A stretch of DNA of 35,843 nucleotides from Fibrobacter sp. UBA1765. Lineage in GTDB: Bacteria; Fibrobacterota; Fibrobacteria; Fibrobacterales; Fibrobacteraceae. The position numbers and the translations under genes were made by a program. The stretch spans positions 24,770 to 60,612 of the forward strand of contig DCGZ01000171.1 in NCBI GenBank assembly GCA_002314675.1, given 5' to 3'. Of the stretch, positions 1-8,396 are shown piece by piece. Under the pieces are notes generated by a model. It saw only the letters and a list, made by a program, of their open reading frames with translations. It ran no database searches and was not told the origin of the DNA. Position 1 is the stretch's first letter; every line of letters begins with the position of its first letter.

Positions 1-257
1 TCTAGATGCGAAGCATCGACCTCAAAGCGAAGCGACCCCATACCTAAACAGGAAATTGGCTGGTCCCTCTCGTCTCTCGTCTGTAGGCACGTAGTGCCGT
101 TCTCTCGTCTAACAACCAGCCACTAAATCCTAGATCCTAAAACCTAAACGTCCAATTATTACTTATCTTTGTAACCAAACAACATCTAGAAGCAAAAACC
201 TGAAAGCCTAGTTTACAGACTTCCGATTTCAGCTTCCGCTTAAATTCTGAGGTTCCA
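1..257. other. Intergenic region upstream of ackA
   Basis: No gene is supported here. It opens with a small perfect hairpin (GATGC-gaa-GCATC, 5-17), carries one copy of the dispersed palindrome (74-111), and continues with a low-complexity CTAAATCCTAGATCCTAAAACCTAA-like stretch, split here as CTAAATCCTAG then ATCCTAAAACCTAA (about 123-148). A Shine-Dalgarno GAGG at 249-252 precedes ackA. I see no convincing sigma-70 promoter, so ackA may be read from a promoter I cannot recognise or from an upstream gene outside the window. Confidence 0.6.
74..111 (+). repeat. Dispersed REP-like palindrome, copy 1
   Basis: The left arm CTCTCGTCTGTAGGCAC (74-90), a 3-nt loop gta, and the right arm GTGCCGTTCTCTCGTCTA (94-111) surround a GGCAC/GTGCC hairpin. 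The same arms recur at 29053-29092 and, inverted, at 35719-35756, with different loops. Conserved arms with a variable loop indicate a dispersed REP/BIME-like family and not a one-off hairpin. Confidence 0.85.
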
Positions 258-1433
258 ATGAGAGTTCTCGTTCTTAATTGCGGCAGTTCCTCTGTAAAGT
301 TTGCCGTAATCGATACAAAAACAAAAGAAGCCCTTTCTAGCGGTCTTGTAGAAAACATTGGCGTTAACGGCCATTTCAAGGGCAAGGGCCCTGTAGACAA
401 GCAAGACTACAACTTTGACTGCCCGACCCACGCAGAAGCGGTTGCTGCAGTGCAAAAGTACCTTGGCGACCAAAACCTTATCGAAGGCATCGAAGCTATC
501 GGACATCGCGTTGTGCATGGCGGCAAGTACATCAAGAGCGAAGTTGTCACTCAGGAAGTTATCGACTATATCCGCAGCATCACCCTGTTCGCACCTCTCC
601 ATGAACCAGCACACGCAACCGGCATGGAATGCGCAACAAAGTTCTTCCCGGGCCTCCCGCAGGTCGCTGTTTTCGACACAGCCTTCCACCAGACAATGCC
701 GCGCAAGGCTTACCTCTACGGCATTCCTTACAAGTTCTACGAAGAAGACAAGATCCGTCGCTACGGCGCTCACGGCACTAGCCACCGCTTTGTAACTGCA
801 GAAGCTTGCAAGATCCTTGGCACAAAGCCAGAAGAAACATGCCTCATTACCGCTCACCTCGGTAACGGCTCCAGCTGCTCCGCAATTTTGAATGGCCAGT
901 GCGTAGATACGACCATGGGCTTTACACCGCTCGAAGGCCTTATCATGGGTACCCGTTCCGGCTCCATCGACCCGGCAATCCTTTTCTACATCAGCAAGAA
1001 GTACGGTTACGACATCGACCGCCTCGACAAGATGGTAAACAAGGAATCCGGCTTGCTCGGCCTTTCTGGACTTTCTAACGACATGCGCACATTGACACAG
1101 GCCGCAAGCGAGGGCCACGTTGGTGCTCAGATTGCACTTGAAACATTCGCATACAAGCTCACCCGTGAAATCGGCGGCATCGCAATGGCACTCCCACGCA
1201 TCGACGCTCTCGTGTTCACGGGCGGCATTGGCGAAAACAGCATGCTCGTTCGCAAGATGGCAATGGACAACCTGAAGATTCTTGGCTACCAGATCGACGA
1301 AGACCGCAACAACAAGAGCGGCAAGGAATCTGGCCACGTAATCAGCAAGGACGGCACTCCAAAGGCTCTCGTCGTTGCAACGAACGAAGAACTTCTCATT
1401 GCGCTCGACACCGAAGCAATGACTGCAAAGTAA
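258..1433 (+). CDS. ackA: Acetate kinase
   Basis: This enzyme interconverts acetyl phosphate + ADP and acetate + ATP, giving substrate-level ATP during fermentation to acetate; it acts in the cytosol. The 391-aa length is typical of the ASKHA-fold family. Visible motifs in order: N-terminal LNCGSSSVKF (phosphate 1 loop), HRVVHGG, FDTAFH with the catalytic Asp near residue 140, HLGNGSS (phosphate 2), GTRSGSIDP with the catalytic Arg, and FTGGIGEN (adenosine loop). The ATG at 258 has a GAGG Shine-Dalgarno 5 nt upstream. The usual partner pta is not adjacent on the right and could lie left of the window. A strong hairpin terminator follows directly. Identification is secure from the motifs. Confidence 0.97.
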   Translation: MRVLVLNCGSSSVKFAVIDTKTKEALSSGLVENIGVNGHFKGKGPVDKQDYNFDCPTHAEAVAAVQKYLGDQNLIEGIEAIGHRVVHGGKYIKSEVVTQEVIDYIRSITLFAPLHEPAHATGMECATKFFPGLPQVAVFDTAFHQTMPRKAYLYGIPYKFYEEDKIRRYGAHGTSHRFVTAEACKILGTKPEETCLITAHLGNGSSCSAILNGQCVDTTMGFTPLEGLIMGTRSGSIDPAILFYISKKYGYDIDRLDKMVNKESGLLGLSGLSNDMRTLTQAASEGHVGAQIALETFAYKLTREIGGIAMALPRIDALVFTGGIGENSMLVRKMAMDNLKILGYQIDEDRNNKSGKESGHVISKDGTPKALVVATNEELLIALDTEAMTAK

Positions 1434-1452
1434 TTCCCGTAATTACGCAAGC

Positions 1453-1483
1453 GCCCTCTGCAAAAGCAGAGGGCTTTCTTGTT
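1453..1483 (+). terminator. Rho-independent terminator of ackA
   Basis: A perfect 9-bp stem GCCCTCTGC / GCAGAGGGC with an aaaa loop (1453-1474) is followed by TTTCTTGTT, 20 nt after the ackA stop codon. Confidence 0.9.
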
Positions 1484-1489
1484 ACAGCA

Positions 1490-1520
1490 AAAAGGCTTCG
1501 CATTTGCGAAGCCTTTTGTT
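1490..1520. terminator. Bidirectional terminator between ackA and the 883-aa gene
   Basis: A 12-bp perfect stem AAAAGGCTTCGC (1490-1501) / GCGAAGCCTTTT (1506-1517) has a 4-nt loop. Read on the minus strand, the stem ends in a T run 16 nt past the stop of the 883-aa gene. It also ends in TTTTGTT on the plus strand, so it probably serves both converging genes. Confidence 0.85.
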
Positions 1521-1535
1521 CAAGCTCTTAAAAGC

Positions 1536-4187
1536 TTACTTAACAGTCTTCTTGTTAAGCATCCATGTCTGCTTGTTCACGCGAAGGATCGCGTTGCCAG
1601 AAGTCTTCTGCATAACCGCACGGACTTCGGATTCGCTTGCAGGCAAGGTCTTTGTCCACATCACGCGGCCCTGCATGTCAAAGATTGCAACTGTACCGCG
1701 GCTTGCAACGATAGCACTTTGCCATGTAGCCTTCGGGGCAGCAACAACGCTATTGATTGCAGACGGCTTTTCACCGACAAAGAATGCAACCTTGGAAAGG
1801 GAGCTGTCGCCTGCGGCATCGTATGCGGCAATGATAATGCGGTACGGAGTACCTTCCTTAAGCTTGGTTGCATTAACCGGGGTAACGACAAGCGTATCGC
1901 CAACGATTTCTGCTTCCATGGAAGAATGTGCAAAGTTGATCTTGAATGTTACAGAATCGCCTTCATCTTCATCAACAAACATCTTGCTCAAGTCATACTT
2001 GTACGGCCAGGAAGCTGCAAGAGTATCAACATAGATGGAGTCTTCAACAAACTGAGGTCTCGGCGGATCGTTCTTGTTCAAGATCGTTACGTGAATCTTG
2101 AGGCTAGAAGCATTCTTGTTTACATCAGTTGCAGTCACTGTTACATACGCATCACCAATAGAATCCTTGACAGAAGCAAGGGTCAATGTGGTAGTATTCA
2201 TTGTAACCTTGAGCTTTCCATCATCGCTCTTTGCGGTATAGGTCATCTTGTCGCCTTCAGGATCTTCGAACCAGGTGCCAAAGACCTTGGAAGTGTAGAT
2301 GATGTTCTTTACGAATTCTTCTTCAACGGTAGTGTCAAGGGTAGCAACGTCAACAACAACCTTTGGAGGATCGTTAACATCCTTGACGGTAACGGTTACT
2401 GTAGCCGGGGCAGATTCAACCTTGCCGCAAAGTACATGGTATGTAAAGGTATCTTCACCGACAAAACCTTCTTCAGGAATGTAAGTGAAGGAACCATCGA
2501 TATCAAGTTCTACAGAACCGTGCAAAGGCTTTGTTTCAAGTTCAGCAACGAGAGCTGCGCTGGCATCTTCTTCTGGAGCCTTGTCGTTTACGAGAACGCC
2601 CTTCTTGGCATCAACGACAAGAGTATCGCGTTCATTGACTTCATAGGAATCGTTATTAGCCTTTGCCGGATCAATCACAGAAGCGATATCGACATAGAAC
2701 GAAACACCCGCTGTATCCTTGCCATCTGTAGCATAGAGAGTTACCGAAGCAAGTCCATTTGCATCTTCAACCGGAGTAAGTTCCACATAGTAGCTAGAAC
2801 CCAACACTGTCAATTCTGCATTGATAAGCTTATTTGTCTTTACGCCATAAGTAAGCTTGTCGCCATCCGGATCTTCAAAAGTAATGTTTGTCGTTGGAAT
2901 CTTGACAGTAACAGCTTCTGCAAAATCCTCTTCAACCTTGATTGTATCCTTGATAAAGGAAGAATCCTTTACAACAATCGTTGGAGCATCGTTCACATTT
3001 TCAACAACGATTGTTACAATAGCTTCCTTACTGGTAAGGCCGCCTTCCTTGGTTTCGGTCAATGTGTAAGTCCAGGAATCGGTACCATAGAAATCAGCTT
3101 CCGGAGTGTAGGTAAAGGAGCCGTCTTCTTCATCAACAACAAGTGTTCCGTGGCTCGGGTCACCAGTCTTTGTCATTGTGAACAAGTCGCCATCAACATC
3201 AAAGTCGTTTACAAGCACACCAGTCTTGTAATCAACCTTGAGAACAGCGTCTTCCTTGACCTTGTAGGCATCACCGACTGCGGTCGGCGCATTTTCTTCA
3301 TCCTCAGTCGTTACAACAACGGTGTAAGAAACAGACTTCTTGGTAGGGTCAGTTGCTGTGATGGTAATGATAGCTTCGCCAACGGTATTTGCCTTTGGAA
3401 CAAACACAAGTTCATCATCAAGGGAGAATGTTGTACCGGCATTTTCCAATGCAATAGTGCCAGCTACTACGTTCTTGACAGAAACTGTAATTGCAAGATC
3501 GTCGCCATCGGCATCTTCAAACATTTCGGACATCTTGTAAGAAAGCTTTTCAGATTCCTTGACAGCTACGGCAGGCTCCACTTCAGACTTGTACGGTTCC
3601 AAAAGTTCCGGAGCGTAAGTTACGCATTCGTCTGCAAGAATGAAGGAAGCAAGTTCAACCGTGTTTGTAGAGCTTGCCTTAGCGTGCGTATTCTTATAGC
3701 CGAATTGAACGCCAAGCTGAGAAGCTGCACTCCATGCAACAACCTTTGTGCCCTTCCATCCTTGTGCAAGGTCGGCAAATGCAATAAACGTTTTCTTGTA
3801 GCTAGCGGCGGCAGCAATTTCTGCACCATAGTAGTTGTCATCAGTAATATTAGACTGCTTAAAATCTACACGGAACGGCTGTTCAGCCTTATAGGTAAGG
3901 CACACACCCTTGTAGCTTGCAAGTGCCTTCCAAGTATCAGGATTCTGCTTCCAGCCAAAGCCATAGCCGGCACCATTGCTAGCCGTACCTGCCTTGGCGG
4001 TAAAGTCAATAACTTTTACCCCATTGACATTCGTTGTATCAATGGAAGCTCCCGTACCATAATCAAAGGTAAATGAATAGGCCGGGGCCATATCCGGTTC
4101 TGCATCGCGGTCCCAAACGACGGTGGTTGCAGCCATAGACAAGCTGCTAAGTGCAGCTAATGCTAAGCCAAAAATCTTCTTATTCAT
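1536..4187 (-). CDS. Secreted multidomain protein: jelly-roll module, six cadherin/Ig-like repeats, C-terminal sorting domain
   Basis: 883 aa. Residues 1-19 form a Sec signal peptide ending in SMAA. Residues about 20-205 resemble a carbohydrate-binding jelly roll (Trp/Tyr-rich, with a FGWKQNPDTW segment). From about 206 to 800 there are six tandem Ig/cadherin-like domains joined by VNDAPT / VNDPPK / KNDPPR linkers and carrying acidic Ca-binding type motifs (DADGDD, DVDGD, DPDGD, DPEGD, DEDEGD). The last ~80 residues (VAIFDMQGRVMW ... LNKKTVK) resemble a type-A type IX secretion sorting domain. A perfect AAGGAGT Shine-Dalgarno supports the start. I infer an exported, surface-attached adhesin or polysaccharide-binding protein. 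No catalytic domain is visible, and the exact family of the N-terminal module is uncertain. Confidence 0.8.
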   Translation of the reverse strand: MNKKIFGLALAALSSLSMAATTVVWDRDAEPDMAPAYSFTFDYGTGASIDTTNVNGVKVIDFTAKAGTASNGAGYGFGWKQNPDTWKALASYKGVCLTYKAEQPFRVDFKQSNITDDNYYGAEIAAAASYKKTFIAFADLAQGWKGTKVVAWSAASQLGVQFGYKNTHAKASSTNTVELASFILADECVTYAPELLEPYKSEVEPAVAVKESEKLSYKMSEMFEDADGDDLAITVSVKNVVAGTIALENAGTTFSLDDELVFVPKANTVGEAIITITATDPTKKSVSYTVVVTTEDEENAPTAVGDAYKVKEDAVLKVDYKTGVLVNDFDVDGDLFTMTKTGDPSHGTLVVDEEDGSFTYTPEADFYGTDSWTYTLTETKEGGLTSKEAIVTIVVENVNDAPTIVVKDSSFIKDTIKVEEDFAEAVTVKIPTTNITFEDPDGDKLTYGVKTNKLINAELTVLGSSYYVELTPVEDANGLASVTLYATDGKDTAGVSFYVDIASVIDPAKANNDSYEVNERDTLVVDAKKGVLVNDKAPEEDASAALVAELETKPLHGSVELDIDGSFTYIPEEGFVGEDTFTYHVLCGKVESAPATVTVTVKDVNDPPKVVVDVATLDTTVEEEFVKNIIYTSKVFGTWFEDPEGDKMTYTAKSDDGKLKVTMNTTTLTLASVKDSIGDAYVTVTATDVNKNASSLKIHVTILNKNDPPRPQFVEDSIYVDTLAASWPYKYDLSKMFVDEDEGDSVTFKINFAHSSMEAEIVGDTLVVTPVNATKLKEGTPYRIIIAAYDAAGDSSLSKVAFFVGEKPSAINSVVAAPKATWQSAIVASRGTVAIFDMQGRVMWTKTLPASESEVRAVMQKTSGNAILRVNKQTWMLNKKTVK

Positions 4188-4348
4188 ATTCGACTCCTTC
4201 CTAAAGAATCACTATTTAGTAACAAAATAGTAAGAAACTAAAAAACGAGCAAGTAAAATCTATAGAACTTGCTGATTTACGCCGCGATTTGTCTATTTTA
4301 GGGTCAAAAGTATAACGGCAAACCAAATAGTACACAAACAAGCACTTT

Positions 4349-5014
4349 ATGGATTTTAAGACTTTACCGGATTTTTTAAAGACCGCGCCCAAAAACGCTA
4401 AAATCACATTCCTCATAAGGCATGCAGAACGCAGGCATATTTTGCCAGAAGATGCAGACAATGGCGCACACGTTCCGATTACCGAAAATGGTGCGCAAGC
4501 GGCATTTAAGGCAGGTTCGTTATTTCCCCAAAATGGTCCAGCGAATTACGTGGCAAGCCCAGTGTTTCGATGCAGGCAAACTGCAGCAAAAATTGCCCAG
4601 GGGCGTGGCGATACAAAATTCGACGATCCGGAATTTATAATCCACGAACAAAAGCTTGCGGAATTTTTTGTCAAGGACTATGACGCTTACCTAAAGACCT
4701 TAGAAGATGGCTTTTACGAAGGCATTTGCGAGTATCTAAAAAATGGAAGCCATGCAGCCTACAAGGGCCTTGAAGAAGGCTCCCTAGAAATGCTCGAACT
4801 TGTCAAAAAATATTCCACAGAGAACTTGAACTTTGCGGTAACGCACGACGCCTGGATTGTACCCTGTCTAAAATATTTTTGTGGCATTGAATGCACTCCG
4901 CAAAAGTGGCTGAACTTTATGAGCGGAATCGCATTCATTTTTGAAGGGGATTCCTATAAGGCGGAGCCAGTCACATTCATGGATTCAGGCTTCTTGATAT
5001 TCGGTGGGCGATAA
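4349..5014 (+). CDS. Histidine phosphatase superfamily protein
   Basis: 221 aa, cytosolic (no signal peptide). The phosphoglycerate-mutase-like RHG signature appears as LIRHAERRH, with the phospho-accepting His25 next to Arg24, and the second catalytic His lies in VTHDAW in the C-terminal half. An Arg in SPVFRCRQTA matches the conserved phosphate-pocket Arg of the family. The substrate cannot be told from sequence. There is no clear Shine-Dalgarno before the ATG at 4349. It is divergent from the 883-aa gene and followed within 20 bp by an acyltransferase, so the two are probably co-transcribed. Confidence 0.8.
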   Translation: MDFKTLPDFLKTAPKNAKITFLIRHAERRHILPEDADNGAHVPITENGAQAAFKAGSLFPQNGPANYVASPVFRCRQTAAKIAQGRGDTKFDDPEFIIHEQKLAEFFVKDYDAYLKTLEDGFYEGICEYLKNGSHAAYKGLEEGSLEMLELVKKYSTENLNFAVTHDAWIVPCLKYFCGIECTPQKWLNFMSGIAFIFEGDSYKAEPVTFMDSGFLIFGGR

Positions 5015-5033
5015 AGTTTTTATCTTTTTAGCC

Positions 5034-6215
5034 ATGCCTAAATCTGCATACTTCCCCGCTATTGATGGACTGCGCCTGCTTGCGTCCTTGAACATCGTAT
5101 TTTTGCACCTTGCAAGTTCAAGCGCATTCACCTATGCCGATAAATATACATGGTTAAAGCCGATCGTGAGCGGTCCTGCATTTTCTGCAGGCTTGTTCTT
5201 TGTGCTCGCAGGTTTTTTGTTTGCATCCAAGTTCGACGACCCGGAACGCAAAATGCCTCTCGTGCCGTTCATGTTCAGCCGCATCGCAAAACTCTACAGG
5301 CTGCACTTTATATGCACAATATTAATGTTCGTTGCCGTGCTCTTCAAGTTCAGCGGCCTGCACGGCGTACCAGATAGTTTTGCCGATCTTTGGCAGGGCA
5401 TTGTAAACGGCTTCAACGGAATGCAGAACCCCATCCGCAGCCTGCTTTTGCACCTGTCGCTTCTGTGGTCGCTCGTACCCGAACTCGGCATGAAGCTGAA
5501 CGAACCTTCATGGGCTCTCACGGGATTCTTCATTTGCTATGCGTTCACACCGGCAGCAGCAAAATTCTTCTACAAGATAAAAAACGTAAAACTCCTCTGG
5601 CTTCTTTTTGCCATATCGTTTATACCGTGCATTATTCAAGGTTTACTCTTTGGCTGCACCGATTTGTATTCCGGCGATTACGGGATACGCTTCAGGTATT
5701 ACCACATGTTCCCGGCAATGCACCTGTGCGAATATTTTTTCGGCATGATCATCTTCAGGCTCTACCAGGAACGCCAATTTGCATTTTTAGAAAAGAACTA
5801 TGTCGCGGGTTTTTGCCAGGCACTTTTATTTGCAGCCCTCTATGTTAGCTGCTACGCCGGCCAGAACTGGGTTCAACAACCAGCAGCCTATTTCATTGTG
5901 CGCCACTCGCTCCCGATTTTATTCGGCGGCCTCTTTATAATGAGCCTGATTCCTGCAAAGGGGTTCCTCGCACGCTTCTTCTGCGTGCCAATAGTGCGCA
6001 CAATCGGGCGTGCCTCGTTCTACCCGTACCTTTTGCACCTGCCGCTCATAACTATCGGCTGGGGCGTCACAAACGTTGTGGGTTGGCAAAAATTCAACAT
6101 GGATTCACCACTTGGAACGATTTTGCTTATCGCATTCCTTTATACGGCAAGCCCCCTGTATTTGAACTTCAAGACCAAGCGAAAAAAGGCAAAGAAAGCG
6201 GCATTGTCAAAATAA
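5034..6215 (+). CDS. Acyltransferase family 3 integral membrane protein
   Basis: 393 aa from the ATG at 5034. The N-terminus YFPAIDGLRLLASLNIVFLH is the hallmark of the acyltransferase-3 (OafA/NolL-type) family, whose members transfer acetyl or other acyl groups to cell-surface glycans; the Asp-Gly-Leu-Arg and the following His match conserved positions. About ten hydrophobic segments follow, ending in a Lys-rich cytoplasmic tail (KTKRKKAKKAALSK). A GTG at 5004 would give a 10-residue extension overlapping the upstream gene. I prefer 5034 because the family motif begins directly after it, but neither start has a good ribosome site. The acceptor (LPS, exopolysaccharide or other) is unknown. 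Confidence 0.8.
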   Translation: MPKSAYFPAIDGLRLLASLNIVFLHLASSSAFTYADKYTWLKPIVSGPAFSAGLFFVLAGFLFASKFDDPERKMPLVPFMFSRIAKLYRLHFICTILMFVAVLFKFSGLHGVPDSFADLWQGIVNGFNGMQNPIRSLLLHLSLLWSLVPELGMKLNEPSWALTGFFICYAFTPAAAKFFYKIKNVKLLWLLFAISFIPCIIQGLLFGCTDLYSGDYGIRFRYYHMFPAMHLCEYFFGMIIFRLYQERQFAFLEKNYVAGFCQALLFAALYVSCYAGQNWVQQPAAYFIVRHSLPILFGGLFIMSLIPAKGFLARFFCVPIVRTIGRASFYPYLLHLPLITIGWGVTNVVGWQKFNMDSPLGTILLIAFLYTASPLYLNFKTKRKKAKKAALSK

Positions 6216-6226
6216 ACGAACAGTCT

Positions 6227-6256
6227 TTGAACATTCATAAAAAATTGCTATATATT
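6227..6256 (+). promoter_or_regulatory. Candidate sigma-70 promoter of the 381-aa lipoprotein gene
   Basis: TTGAAC (6227-6232), an 18-bp spacer and TATATT (6251-6256) lie about 30 bp upstream of the start codon, in an A/T-rich gap. It is recognised only by resemblance to the consensus. Confidence 0.45.
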
Positions 6257-6286
6257 AAATAATTATTACAAAAAAAAGGAATTTAT

Positions 6287-7432
6287 ATGAAAAACCTTTT
6301 CAAAGTATTTGCTAGCACTGCTCTCTGCGCAAGTGCTTTTGGTCTCGTTGCATGCGGCGACGATTCTTCTACAAGTGCCAGCTCTTCTAGCGACACTCAA
6401 ACAGGTTCCATTTCTGTAAACGAAGCCGAACAGACTCTTACTGCAACGGCAACCGAGTCCCAAGATCTCTGCCTGGTGAACGGGGGTGCATACTCATGGA
6501 CAACTCTTAAAGAAACCTATTCGACAACATTCAAGTACATCTTCGTCGGTGATACGCTCGTACTTCGTCGCTATGATGACGAAAAGGAAAAATTCCGCAA
6601 CGACGGCAACGTCTATATAGGCGGCACGGCTAACAGCGTTTACGGCTCATGGCAGGAACTCCCTAACTGCGAATGGGAACACGGCAACATCGAATGCGAT
6701 GACGATGACGATTACTCCTACGACTTCTATCTCACAATTACCAAGAGCTCCTTCACTTCTAAAAGGGTTCCAAGGGGCATCGTTTCAGAAGACGATTACA
6801 CCGACCACTATACAGATGACTACATGAAATCTGAACTCATGCGCAGTATTTATGTAGGTCTATATACAGGGCGCTTCTCCACCTCCCCGTCCGACATTTT
6901 CCATCGTGATGAAAATCTAAGCGACCCGAATGCAAATGTCATTCTCGCATCTGAATTTGGCGTCACAATTCAGTCTCAATCCAAGACTTCTGAAACATTT
7001 ACCATGAACGGTCAAACAGTCAAGGTAAACGTATCAAAGGCTTCTATCAGCGACGATGCTGATGAAAAGCAAGTCAATATGTCTGTGGATATCGGTGGAA
7101 CATCCTGCATTTTAGACTACCAAGTGACTTACAATATTACAAAGGATCTTTGCAAGGTAGAGAATGCAGAATACTTTGAAACCGATTACGATTACGACGT
7201 AAATGACAACAAGTATTATTATGTAGATGAATACTACAAGAGCAATCGCGATGCTTTCGAAACATGCATGGCAGTTCTTGCAGAACAGACTGCCGTCACC
7301 AAAGGCTCCGACATACTTGATGAAATGATTTGGGCTTACCCAGTCTATCTCAAGGAAGCCGTAAACACGAAGACAGAACGCAAGGCTCGCCAAGAAAAGT
7401 TCCACAAGATTCTTGAAAGATTTGCAGAATAA
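6287..7432 (+). CDS. Lipoprotein of unknown function (CxDDSS type)
   Basis: 381 aa. The signal peptide ends in the lipobox LVAC with lipidated Cys23, followed by GDDSSTSASSSSD, a Ser-rich acidic tether. The rest is soluble, rich in Asp/Tyr (for example CDDDDDYSYDFY and DYDYDVNDNKYYY), with several spaced Cys that could form disulfides. I recognise no enzyme motif. An AAGGA Shine-Dalgarno lies 7 nt before the ATG. It stands alone between its own promoter candidate and a strong bidirectional terminator. The Cys-Gly-Asp-Asp-Ser-Ser start is shared with two other lipoproteins in this window and may be a surface-export signal. Confidence 0.75.
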   Translation: MKNLFKVFASTALCASAFGLVACGDDSSTSASSSSDTQTGSISVNEAEQTLTATATESQDLCLVNGGAYSWTTLKETYSTTFKYIFVGDTLVLRRYDDEKEKFRNDGNVYIGGTANSVYGSWQELPNCEWEHGNIECDDDDDYSYDFYLTITKSSFTSKRVPRGIVSEDDYTDHYTDDYMKSELMRSIYVGLYTGRFSTSPSDIFHRDENLSDPNANVILASEFGVTIQSQSKTSETFTMNGQTVKVNVSKASISDDADEKQVNMSVDIGGTSCILDYQVTYNITKDLCKVENAEYFETDYDYDVNDNKYYYVDEYYKSNRDAFETCMAVLAEQTAVTKGSDILDEMIWAYPVYLKEAVNTKTERKARQEKFHKILERFAE

Positions 7433-7451
7433 TTTTTAAGACTTCAAACAG

Positions 7452-7486
7452 AAAACGCTCGATTTTAAAATCGAGCGTTTTTTTTA
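7452..7486. terminator. Bidirectional terminator, 30-bp perfect palindrome
   Basis: AAAACGCTCGATTTT is directly followed by its exact reverse complement (7452-7481), with a run of T continuing to 7485. It lies between two converging genes (stops at 7432 and 7504), so it should stop transcription from both sides. Confidence 0.88.
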
Positions 7487-7503
7487 TTCCATAACATCAC
7501 AAA

Positions 7504-8286
7504 TCATTTCAACAAAAAAATTTCTCCGTTAATTTTTAAAATAGACGGAAGAATCGGGACTTTTATTACCCTTGAATAAAGTTTTCCAGAATACAATAAT
7601 TTGCCATTAAAATCAAACAACCTATATTCATCAATATCATTCCCATAAACAATAAAAGTATTTCTACCTATTTTATTTAACTTGCGCGCGTTGCCAAAGC
7701 CAATATTACTTGAGACATGCAAAGGTTTCTCAACCAAAGAACAGCAACTAGGTCCCAAAACATGATCAGAGCCTTCGAACTCATCATACTCAATCATTTC
7801 AATATCGTCACAGACACTAGAACTTTTCATTCTTTTTATTTCACTCTTTAAAAAATTTTCTAGTGAATCGTGATTATTGAAAATTATTCCGAAGCGTTGC
7901 ATTCGCATCAACTCCACAAAAAGGACATCGCTAAAATACACTGTTCCAGAAATGCCATCTGCATCAATACTTTGAAAAGGATCTTTACATACCTGATTCG
8001 TTCTATATAAAGAAATTTCCGTATTAGAAGAATCGTAATTTACAATTATGAAAACAGACGGATCTTCCGGAGAATTATATCGTACAGAAAAATCATCCAC
8101 CGAACATTCAAAGTCATCATTTAATTTTTGTTTAGGCCATAATGACATTATAGAATCGCAATAATCAGCACTAATTTTCTCCGAATCCAATTTTATAGAA
8201 TAAAAATTTAGCGCATAAGTTTCTGGATAGAAATCCATGCCAAAAGAGAAACATACAAAAAGTAATGACAGCATCAAAAGTTTCAT
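7504..8286 (-). CDS. Secreted hypothetical protein, AT-rich gene
   Basis: 260 aa. A hydrophobic N-terminus MKLLMLSLLFVCFSFG suggests a Sec signal peptide without a clear lipobox. A GAAGG Shine-Dalgarno lies 6 nt before the ATG. The body contains several Cys, including a CC pair (GPSCCSLVEK), and a C-terminal stretch (NTFIVYGNDIDEYRLFDFNG followed by KLLYSGKLYSRVIKVP) that reads like a single beta-propeller or T9SS-style beta segment. I do not recognise a family. Base composition is visibly richer in A/T than the neighbouring genes, which fits a recently acquired or lineage-specific gene. Confidence 0.6.
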   Translation of the reverse strand: MKLLMLSLLFVCFSFGMDFYPETYALNFYSIKLDSEKISADYCDSIMSLWPKQKLNDDFECSVDDFSVRYNSPEDPSVFIIVNYDSSNTEISLYRTNQVCKDPFQSIDADGISGTVYFSDVLFVELMRMQRFGIIFNNHDSLENFLKSEIKRMKSSSVCDDIEMIEYDEFEGSDHVLGPSCCSLVEKPLHVSSNIGFGNARKLNKIGRNTFIVYGNDIDEYRLFDFNGKLLYSGKLYSRVIKVPILPSILKINGEIFLLK

Positions 8287-8396
8287 AGTTTGCCTTCACA
8301 AACAATTTCATTAAATTCATTAGGAGCAAATTTCACGCCCAAAGCCCATCAACATTCACCAATTCGGAATCATGTTGAATCATCAACTTTCAATAC

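Noticed and set aside
1479..4076. A very long open frame on the plus strand opposite the 883-aa gene, and similar long antisense frames opposite ackA, the GH5 gene, metY, the etf genes and the dehydrogenase
   Set aside because: Their translations are Cys/Arg/Val-rich or otherwise low in protein-like character, lack ribosome sites and domains, and exist because the sense genes avoid the codons that would be antisense stops.
4188..4348. Promoter pair between the 883-aa gene and the histidine phosphatase gene
   Set aside because: The region is AT-rich enough to yield many chance -10 like hexamers, and none has a convincing -35 at 16-18 bp.
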